Positions 8,234 to 13,815 of a DNA stretch of 64,000 bases are shown here, in pieces. The position numbers and the translations under genes are program-made. The stretch is taken from positions 1 to 64,000 of the forward strand of contig JAFLEE010000017.1 in the NCBI GenBank assembly GCA_017302015.1, given 5' to 3'. The notes beneath the pieces are model-generated. The model was not told the DNA's origin and did not search any database. It worked only from the letters and a program-made list of their open reading frames with translations. How positions within the stretch are numbered: position 1 is the first letter of the stretch; every line of letters starts with the position of its first letter. The stretch is from Spirochaetota bacterium (GTDB lineage Bacteria > Spirochaetota > UBA12135 > COTS27 > JAFLEE01).

Positions 8234-8883
8234 CCCTTGCAGCAGCAGGCCTTCTTCGGCTTCTCGCCCTGGATCGTGAAACTGCAGACCTTGATCTTCC
8301 CCTTCTCATAGGGCGCGCTCTCCTCGAGGATTCGCACGTTCTGGAATCCGCACGCCGCGAGCGTCTCGAGGTAGGCCTGGCGGGTGACCGCGCCGGCCCA
8401 GCATTCCGCCACCGCCGCCGGATCGTTCGCGTACTCGGGCGCCACGGGTCCCGTGGCGTAGATGTCGCTGACGACGAAGCGCCCCCCGTCGACCATCACG
8501 CGGTGGATCTCCGACCAGACCGCCATTTTGTCGCCGGCATGGTTAAGCGTGCAATTGGAGATGACCAGGTTCACGTGGTGGTGGGGGAGGGGGATGCGCT
8601 CCAGCGGGGATTCCAGGAACTTCACGTGGGTGACCCCAAGCCTTTGGGCGGTCTCCCGGGCCTTCTGGAGCATGCCCGGGGCCACATCTTGGCCGTAGGC
8701 GAAGCCCGTCTTCCCCACCGCTTCCGCCATGCGCAGCACGTCGGTGCCGCGGCCGCTGCCGAGGTCGAGGCAGATCTCGCCGGGTTGGGGCTTGGCGTAA
8801 TCAATAGCGCCCCCGCAGGAGAGGCAGCAGGAGGATTCGGCCAGCGCGCTATAGCGGGTCTCGATGGGTTTCGTGTCGATCAT
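8230..8883 (-). CDS. ArsM-like SAM methyltransferase
   Basis: This 217-residue class I methyltransferase has the SAM motif CLDLGSGRGTDVLRMA and the ArsM-like segment LVISNCTLNHAG. Cysteine clusters stand at the N-terminus (SSCCLSCGGAIDY) and the C-terminus (KKACCCKG). It lacks the GCGNP cysteine seen in the canonical arsM of this window, so it is a divergent paralogue. AGGAG before the ATG at 8883 fixes the start. It is translationally coupled to the radical SAM gene downstream. A two-step modification by this pair is likely; whether the substrate is arsenic, a peptide or another thiol compound is not shown. Confidence 0.75.
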   Translation of the reverse strand: MIDTKPIETRYSALAESSCCLSCGGAIDYAKPQPGEICLDLGSGRGTDVLRMAEAVGKTGFAYGQDVAPGMLQKARETAQRLGVTHVKFLESPLERIPLPHHHVNLVISNCTLNHAGDKMAVWSEIHRVMVDGGRFVVSDIYATGPVAPEYANDPAAVAECWAGAVTRQAYLETLAACGFQNVRILEESAPYEKGKIKVCSFTIQGEKPKKACCCKG

Positions 8884-8909
8884 GGGGTTCTCCTGCATTG
8901 GATCGCGGA

Positions 8910-9560
8910 TTAGAGCGTGAAAGAACTGAAGGAAATCATCCCCTTGAAGACGATGAAGGCCCCGAGGGCGACGAGAAGAAGGCCGCTGGCCACCTGGATG
9001 GCCATGGGATGCCGTGAGAGGATGCCGAGTCGGCCGCGGAAAAACTGGGAAGCGTATCCCGCGATGAGCAGGGGGATGGCGAATCCCGCGGAATAGACGA
9101 GGAGGTAGAGGAGACCGTTCCCCACCGTGCCTTTCGAGGCGACCAGGGTCAGCACGCTCCCGAGGATGGGCCCGACGCAGGGGATCCAGATGAGGCCGAG
9201 CAAAAGGCCCAATAGGAGGCCGTTCATCCTTCCCCCCGAACGACCCGACAGCCTTGAAAAGAACCCCATCGATTTGAAAGGATTGACCCCGAACGCGAGG
9301 AGGATGCCCAGGACCATGATGAGGCCTCCGGCGATCTTCTCGATCTGGTACATCCTGGACCCGATGACCGAGCCGAAAAGCGAGGAGAGGACGCCCATGG
9401 CCATGAACGTCAGCGCTAAGCCCGCGACCACGAGCAGCGGGCGCATCTTGTGGTCGTCTTTCCCCCCGGCCACCACGATGGGGATCACCGGGAGGACGCA
9501 GGGGGAGAGGACGCTGAGGAACCCCGCGCCGAAGACCAGGGCCGCGTTCATGGATTCCAT
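8910..9560 (-). CDS. ccdA: CcdA-type cytochrome c biogenesis/thiol transporter
   Basis: This 216-residue membrane protein has about six helices and the two CcdA cysteine motifs, SVLSPCVLPVIPIVV near residue 20 and LIWIPCVGPILGSVL near residue 125. The length is typical of CcdA proper. The start at 9560 lies five bases after the stop of the thioredoxin lipoprotein gene, with AGGA in the overlap region. It should carry reducing equivalents across the membrane to that lipoprotein. It is the second CcdA-like gene in the arsenic island, so thiol traffic to the cell envelope is a repeated theme here. Confidence 0.88.
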   Translation of the reverse strand: MESMNAALVFGAGFLSVLSPCVLPVIPIVVAGGKDDHKMRPLLVVAGLALTFMAMGVLSSLFGSVIGSRMYQIEKIAGGLIMVLGILLAFGVNPFKSMGFFSRLSGRSGGRMNGLLLGLLLGLIWIPCVGPILGSVLTLVASKGTVGNGLLYLLVYSAGFAIPLLIAGYASQFFRGRLGILSRHPMAIQVASGLLLVALGAFIVFKGMISFSSFTL

Positions 9561-9565
9561 GGGGC

Positions 9566-9955
9566 CTATTTCCTCAATTGGGCCAGGATCGCCTCGCCAT
9601 CCTGGACGCCGGGGAAGAAGCGGTGGAGTTCGCGGCCGTCTTTGTCGGCGATGATGAGCATGGGAAGCCCGCGGATGCCCCATTGCTCGAATTGGGCCAG
9701 ATCTTCGGGCACCAGGGTGCTCACGATTTTCACCTGGGCGAGGCCCTTGAGGGGCTCTTGGATGCCGTCGAGGATGGCTTGCTGGTTCTGGCAGGGGCGG
9801 CCGTTGGGGTTTTTGAAAAAGAACAGGGTTTTTAGCCCGGTCGGCGCCGCTTTCGCCGTTTGGGCGGCGGGGGGCTTGGCGGCGGTTTCCGCGCTGCAGG
9901 CGGTGACGAGTCCGAGGGCGCAGGCAAGGAGGACGGCGGAGAGGCTGGATTTCAT
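9566..9955 (-). CDS. thioredoxin-like lipoprotein with single active cysteine
   Basis: This 129-residue protein has a lipoprotein signal ending in LGLVTAC and a thioredoxin-like fold (cis-proline segment IRGLPMLIIAD). The active-site region reads KNPNGRPCQNQ: the first cysteine of the usual CxxC is glycine, so only the second remains, and the lipobox cysteine is the only other one. That makes it monothiol. AGGAG precedes the ATG. It lies between arsR and ccdA and is expected to be periplasmic. It may act by mixed disulfides or bind a metal; its chemistry is open. Confidence 0.8.
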   Translation of the reverse strand: MKSSLSAVLLACALGLVTACSAETAAKPPAAQTAKAAPTGLKTLFFFKNPNGRPCQNQQAILDGIQEPLKGLAQVKIVSTLVPEDLAQFEQWGIRGLPMLIIADKDGRELHRFFPGVQDGEAILAQLRK

Positions 9956-9964
9956 GGGAGGCTC

Positions 9965-9980
9965 CTATATTTGTATATTC
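9965..9980 (-). promoter_or_regulatory. probable second operator for the third ArsR
   Basis: CTATATTTGTATATTC matches the palindromic site at 10292-10307 in 12 of 16 positions, with an identical right half (GTATATTC). It lies just upstream of the thioredoxin lipoprotein start on the minus strand. It suggests that the third ArsR also represses the genes directly downstream from an internal promoter. Confidence 0.5.
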
Positions 9981-10010
9981 GACTATCGATATATAGATGG
10001 GCCAAAAAAA

Positions 10011-10277
10011 TCAGGCCCCGAGCGCCCGCATAACCTTGCGGGCTTCGTCGCTGCACACCGAATACACCATTTGATTCCCCTCGCGCCGTGCGCAGAGGAC
10101 CCCGGCGGCCTTGAGGATGGACAGGTGCTGGGAGACCGTCGGCTGGGGCACCCCGGTGCAGTCGACCATGGTGGCCACGTTCTGCTGGCCTTTCAGTAGG
10201 CCGTCGACGATGCAGAAGCGCACCGGGTGGCCGAGGGCTTTGAGGAGGGAAGATTTGGCCACGTGATCTTTCTTCAT
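10011..10277 (-). CDS. arsR: ArsR-family regulator of the minus-strand arm
   Basis: This compact 88-residue winged-helix repressor has SLLKALGHPVRFCIVDGLL and the recognition helix PQPTVSQHLSILKAAGVL. Cysteines at 22, 40, 62 and 75 are candidates for metalloid binding. The start is set at ATG 10277; longer upstream reading would run through the promoter. It heads a minus-strand unit of thioredoxin lipoprotein, ccdA, methyltransferase, radical SAM and the decayed fusion gene. A strong promoter with an overlapping palindrome precedes it, and there is no Shine-Dalgarno sequence in the short leader. The inducer is inferred to be an arsenical. Confidence 0.9.
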   Translation of the reverse strand: MKKDHVAKSSLLKALGHPVRFCIVDGLLKGQQNVATMVDCTGVPQPTVSQHLSILKAAGVLCARREGNQMVYSVCSDEARKVMRALGA

Positions 10278-10291
10278 GGTTCGCGTTCGAT

Positions 10292-10327
10292 GAATATAAG
10301 TATATTCGAATAGAAATATATTGTCAA
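10292..10327 (-). promoter_or_regulatory. third arsR promoter and operator
   Basis: On the minus strand, TTGACA (10322-10327) and TATACT (10299-10304) are separated by 17 bases, close to consensus. The perfect inverted repeat GAATATA-AG-TATATTC (10292-10307) covers the -10 box. The arm sequence is unlike those of the other arsR genes here. Confidence 0.85.
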
Positions 10328-10352
10328 GCCCCGATTTCGCACCGACGGGATC

Positions 10353-10381
10353 TTGGCGCCCGACTGGCCGGGATCTATACT
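10353..10381 (+). promoter_or_regulatory. promoter of the Cys-rich peptide gene
   Basis: TTGGCG at 10353-10358 and TATACT at 10376-10381, 17 bases apart, fit a plus-strand sigma-70 promoter diverging from the third arsR. It ends just before the strong AAGGAGG ribosome site at 10390-10396. Confidence 0.6.
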
Positions 10382-10400
10382 TCATCCCAAAGGAGGCCCC

Positions 10401-10502
10401 ATGCGATCACTCGTCAAGAAGAGCGCGAAGAAGACTTCGTGCTGCGGCGAAGCCCAATGCTGCGCCAAGATCTCGTCCACCGCCGACGGCTGCCACGACT
10501 AG
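10401..10502 (+). CDS. 33-residue cysteine-rich peptide
   Basis: A short frame from ATG 10401 to TAG 10500 encodes 33 residues: a basic N-terminus (RSLVKKSAKK) and a Cys-rich C-terminus (TSCCGEAQCCAK, then DGCHD) with five cysteines. A near-perfect AAAGGAGG site seven bases upstream and a plausible promoter argue that it is translated. The CCG motif recalls the N-terminal tract of the arsM product. It diverges from the third arsR and lies near a radical SAM/SPASM plus methyltransferase pair. It could be a metalloid-binding peptide or the precursor of a modified peptide. No function is assigned. Confidence 0.65.
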   Translation: MRSLVKKSAKKTSCCGEAQCCAKISSTADGCHD

Positions 10503-10528
10503 GGACCGGCGAACGGGTCGCCTCGCCG

Positions 10529-10579
10529 AAGGCTATCGCCCGTTGCGCCCCGAGGGCGGGACACAACGGGCGATGCCTT
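10529..10579. repeat. long stem-loop at convergent gene ends
   Basis: An inverted repeat has 11 perfectly paired bases (ATCGCCCGTTG and CAACGGGCGAT), then after one bulged base five more (AAGGC and GCCTT). The 18-base loop can itself pair. It covers the stop codon of the minus-strand NifX-like gene and follows the peptide gene by 26 bases. There is no U tract, so it may be a bidirectional transcript-end structure or a dispersed palindromic element. Confidence 0.6.
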
Positions 10580-10943
10580 GGCAGGAGGCGGGATGCGCCC
10601 CCGGGGATCCGCCCCCGAAATGCGCCGCCTCCACGTTGTGATACCGCCGGATGGCCTCGCCCACGGTCGTCGCGTCTACCTGGAATGCCTTGATGCCGGC
10701 GTCCTCGAGGCGTCTCAAGGCTAGGTCGGCCAATTTCCGACAAACCACCGCATCGCATCCGCACGCTTTGAGGGCCTCGACGGGTTGGCAGCTTCCTTGC
10801 GGGTGTCGGATGTCCACGTTTTCCAAGAAACCCAACTGAAGGCTCTCGTTGTCATAGACCGCGAAATACCTGGCGGTGCCGAGGAATGGATCCAAGCGAG
10901 AAACAAGCCCTTCCCGATTCTGGGTGGGAATACAAATTTTCAT
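10533..10943 (-). CDS. NifX/NifB-type cofactor-binding domain protein
   Basis: This roughly 136-residue protein begins MKICIPTQNREGLVSRLDPFLG and contains the dinitrogenase iron-molybdenum cofactor-like fold (FAVYDNES, CGCDAVVCRKLADLALRRLEDAGIKAF in parts). Single-domain members occur in many anaerobes that lack nitrogenase and are thought to bind Fe-S or Fe-Mo-type clusters. The ATG at 10943 follows a GGGGGA site and overlaps the DUF134 stop by four bases. The last residues are encoded in a strong stem-loop. No nif or mrp genes lie in the window, so the partner is unknown. Confidence 0.75.
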   Translation of the reverse strand: MKICIPTQNREGLVSRLDPFLGTARYFAVYDNESLQLGFLENVDIRHPQGSCQPVEALKACGCDAVVCRKLADLALRRLEDAGIKAFQVDATTVGEAIRRYHNVEAAHFGGGSPGAHPASCQGIARCVPPSGRNGR

Positions 10944-11452
10944 GTTTTTCCCCCGCGGCAAGCGCCGCCGACTCGACCCCGTTTAGGCTCCCGACAACAA
11001 GCCTGCTTGGGGCCCGGACCGCGGTCCCCGGGCGATGGGGCGTTTTGGCTCGTTTGGCGCCGGAACGCGGTCGAGCGGCAGGAGGGGCAATTCCGCGGTC
11101 GACCGGTGCCAAAGGGCTCTTTCCATACATGTCCACAATCCAGGCACCTGAACTCTCGGATATCCTGGGTGACCGGGCCGCCTTCGATGAGCAGGTGCTT
11201 GCCGTGGATCAGGAAGTCGGCGACCTTCAGATGGGCGGCGCAGATGATGTTCCCGAACGTCTGGCGGGAAACGCCCATGCGCGCGGCGGCGTCTTCCTGG
11301 TAGAGGCCTTCCAAATCGGCGAGTCGAATGGCCTCGAATTCATCGAGGCTCAGGGTGATTTCCTCGAGTTCGGTGGAGGGGATGCCACGGGGTTTGAAAC
11401 TAGTGGCCAGGGGGTCGCCCCCGACGCGGCGCATTTTGCAGGGTCGGCTCAT
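10940..11452 (-). CDS. DUF134 HTH protein with zinc-ribbon extension
   Basis: This 170-residue protein starts with the DUF134/UPF0251 pattern MSRPCKMRRV and a sigma-70 region-4-like helix-turn-helix (LSLDEFEAIRLADLEGLY, EDAAARMGVSRQTFGNII). After the HTH it carries a zinc-ribbon-like tail with CLDCGH and CPSC, then a Cys-containing basic tail. It is probably a DNA-binding regulator, possibly metal- or redox-responsive. It lies between two NifX-like genes in one minus-strand operon and overlaps the downstream one by four bases, an arrangement typical for DUF134 genes in anaerobes. Confidence 0.78.
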   Translation of the reverse strand: MSRPCKMRRVGGDPLATSFKPRGIPSTELEEITLSLDEFEAIRLADLEGLYQEDAAARMGVSRQTFGNIICAAHLKVADFLIHGKHLLIEGGPVTQDIREFRCLDCGHVWKEPFGTGRPRNCPSCRSTAFRRQTSQNAPSPGDRGPGPKQACCREPKRGRVGGACRGGKT

Positions 11453-11461
11453 CGGGGGAGT

Positions 11462-11851
11462 TCACCCATGGGCGTGTGCGCCCCCTGCGCAGGTATCTTC
11501 GAGGGAAAACGCGGGGAGTTTTCCCCGAAAATAATCGAGGACGGCCTCTCCGACCAAGGCGGCTTCCCCGCCGTTGAATACCCGGATGCCGGCGTCGATG
11601 AATCCCGTAAGCGGACGTCGACCGATGCCGCCTGCGATGAGGATTTGGACTCCCTGATCGGCCAAGAGTTTGACGGACGCGAGGCAACCGCCCTGCTCGT
11701 GGGGCGGATTCACCAGGGTTTGCACCGAGACGATATTCCCGTCGGTGGATTGGACGATCGTGTAGAGTTCGCAGTGGCCGAAGTGGCGGCCGAGTTCTGA
11801 GTCCAGTCCTCCGGGGTGGCGGGAGGGGACGGCGATACGGATCGTTTCCAT
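11462..11851 (-). CDS. NifX/NifB-type cofactor-binding domain protein
   Basis: This 129-residue paralogue of the product at 10533-10943 begins METIRIAVPSRHPGGLDSEL and has GRHFGHCELYTIV, GGCLASVKLLADQGV and AGGIGRRPLTGF, which fit the NifX/NifB-like domain. A Cys/His-rich end (DTCAGGAHAHG) could bind metal. GAGGAG seven bases before the ATG at 11851 sets the start. It is the first gene of the NifX-DUF134-NifX unit and is preceded by a recognisable promoter. Confidence 0.78.
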   Translation of the reverse strand: METIRIAVPSRHPGGLDSELGRHFGHCELYTIVQSTDGNIVSVQTLVNPPHEQGGCLASVKLLADQGVQILIAGGIGRRPLTGFIDAGIRVFNGGEAALVGEAVLDYFRGKLPAFSLEDTCAGGAHAHG

Positions 11852-11896
11852 CGAAAACTCCTCGGGCAAGGCCCGTGTTTGTTATTGGCATATGCT

Positions 11897-11925
11897 ACTA
11901 TGATTTATCGGCCGTGGCCGGTCAA
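11897..11925 (-). promoter_or_regulatory. promoter of the NifX-DUF134-NifX operon
   Basis: On the minus strand TTGACC (11920-11925) and CATAGT (11897-11902) are 17 bases apart. An 8-base palindrome GCATATGC at 11888-11895 sits near the predicted start of transcription and may be a regulator half-site pair. Confidence 0.55.
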
Positions 11926-12433
11926 ATGACGCCCGCGCAGGCCCGATTTTCCATCGACCAGTCTATTGGCGCCCAGTCGGGGCGGCTTATGGCCGCGGGG
12001 CGAAGCGACGGCACCCGCCCCAACTCGGGCGCGCTCGCCGAAGTGGTGCTCATCTCCTTGGCCACCGGGTTCCTCCACGCCTCCGCCCAGACTATAGCAA
12101 AAGCCTCATCCTATCCACCCTGCTCGCCCAATCCATATCGATCCCGCGAGGGTAGCCGATGGGTCCGTTCATCCGCGTCCTCTCCCGCGGCGATCCGCCC
12201 ATAGACTCATGGAGGCGGATTCAATGGATCGGATCAATGGCCTTCCGGGCGTCGGTTTCGTATGATGCGATCCTTAAGTATGGATGTTTGTGGTTATCGG
12301 TTAATGTATTTTGGTTAATGAACGGTATCCCGATTATCTCTAATCGTCGCGATTCCCGGTTGAATGTCGACGAATAGGTTGGCACGGAGATTGATAGTTA
12401 GTAATAGAACCATACGGTGGTCGGGAGCGAAAC
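11926..12433 (+). other. 582-base intergenic region with orphan frame
   Basis: The gap between the NifX operon and the thioredoxin reductase fusion (11852-12433) holds no recognised gene. From ATG 11926 a plus-strand frame runs to about 12204 and has coding-like GC-rich third positions to about 12090, but no ribosome site or known family; it may be a gene remnant. From 12230 the DNA becomes AT-rich and contains two GGTTAATG copies at 12298 and 12313, possible control sites for the gene at 12434. A weak promoter candidate, TTGGCA at 12379, lies further on. Confidence 0.35.
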
Positions 12434-13729
12434 TTGGACGAGAATCACGCCTATCTCGAGATCGAAAGCGACGCTTGGGAGAAGGAAGTTCTACACTCCG
12501 ATCTCCCCGTGGTCGTGGATTTTTACTCGGATGAATGTCCCCCGTGCGAGGCCCTAGCCCCGAAATATGCCTCGTTGGCGGATCAGTGGCACCGCGACGT
12601 GAAGTTCGTGAAGGTGTTCCGCCAAAAGAACCGGGCTTTGGCCGAGAGCCTCGGCGTGCGCGGTTCGCCCACCGTGCTCTTTTTCCACGGGGGGCAAGAA
12701 CGCGGTGCGCGCCTGACGGGAGGCATCCGCCGCGCCGACCTCGTGCACCAATTCGAATCCTTCGTCGGCCCCGAGCGCGCCCAAGAGATCCGTGACGGGG
12801 TCCGACCGATCCACTCGAGTTGCGACGTGTTGATTCTGGGGGCCGGGCCGGCGGGATTGACGGCCGGGATGTACACCGCGCAAGCGAAGTTGAAGACCGT
12901 CATCGTCGACGGGGCCCTGGCCGGCGGGAACGTCGCGATCACCCACCAGGTCGCCAATTATCCCGGGTTTTCCAAGCCGGTGCCCGGCTGGCAATTGGCC
13001 GACCACATGGCCAGCCACGCCAAGGGCGCCGGGGCGGTCCTGCGGGAGGCGGTGGACGTGACCTCCTTCGATCCCGAAGCGAAAGCCGTGGTGATCGACG
13101 GATACGAAACGATCCAGGCGCGCTACGTCATCCTGGCGACGGGGAACTCGCCGCGTCCCTTGGGCATCCCGGGGGAGAAAACGCTCAAGGGCAAGGGCGT
13201 TTCCTATTGCGCGACCTGCGACGGGAAGTACTTCGAGGGCAAGGAGATCGTGGTCATCGGTGGCGGGAACTCGGCGCTGGAGGAATCGCTCTTCCTCGCC
13301 ACCTTCGTCAAGAAACTCACCCTGGTGCACCGGCGCGACGCCTTCCGGGCCGACCCGGGGATCCAGGAGAAGGTCGTGAAGGTGCCGGTCATCGAGCCCC
13401 TGATGAGCCACCAACCCGCCGCCTTCCGGCGCCTGGAGGATGGGCGCATGCAGGTCGATCTCATCGGCGTCGGAACGGGCGCGCCGCGCTCGCTGGTCAC
13501 CGATGGCATCTTCGTCTTCGCGGGGATGGTGACGAACCCCCCCCCCGGCACCGAGCGCCTCGCCCGGGACGAATCGGGCGCGGTGATCGGGGACGAGGAG
13601 ATGCGCACGAACCTCCCCGGGATTTTCGTGGCCGGGGACGTGCGCGCCAAGCGCTATCGCCAGATCACCACCGCCGTCAGCGACGGCACCGCGGCGGCCA
13701 TGGCGGTGACCAAGGCCCATTACGGGTGA
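12434..13729 (+). CDS. thioredoxin-thioredoxin reductase fusion
   Basis: The 431-residue protein joins a thioredoxin domain (residues 1-115, active site DECPPCEAL with Cys35/Cys38) to a TrxB-type flavoprotein. The latter has the FAD site ILGAGPAGLTAG at about 134, the redox motif YCATCDGKYF with Cys259/Cys262, the nucleotide loop VIGGGNSALEE, and VHRRDAFRA, which favours NADPH. The TTG start at 12434 follows GGGAG. It should be a self-contained cytoplasmic thiol reductase able to feed ArsC, the small thioredoxin and the CcdA proteins nearby. An inactivated copy lies at 6445-6879. Confidence 0.92.
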   Translation: MDENHAYLEIESDAWEKEVLHSDLPVVVDFYSDECPPCEALAPKYASLADQWHRDVKFVKVFRQKNRALAESLGVRGSPTVLFFHGGQERGARLTGGIRRADLVHQFESFVGPERAQEIRDGVRPIHSSCDVLILGAGPAGLTAGMYTAQAKLKTVIVDGALAGGNVAITHQVANYPGFSKPVPGWQLADHMASHAKGAGAVLREAVDVTSFDPEAKAVVIDGYETIQARYVILATGNSPRPLGIPGEKTLKGKGVSYCATCDGKYFEGKEIVVIGGGNSALEESLFLATFVKKLTLVHRRDAFRADPGIQEKVVKVPVIEPLMSHQPAAFRRLEDGRMQVDLIGVGTGAPRSLVTDGIFVFAGMVTNPPPGTERLARDESGAVIGDEEMRTNLPGIFVAGDVRAKRYRQITTAVSDGTAAAMAVTKAHYG

Positions 13730-13815
13730 GCACGGTGGACCTCCCCCAATTCCACGTCGACCACGGCCGCCTCGCCTCGTCGAGTCCCAGGTCCTGGCTC
13801 CGGCGCCTCGGCTTC

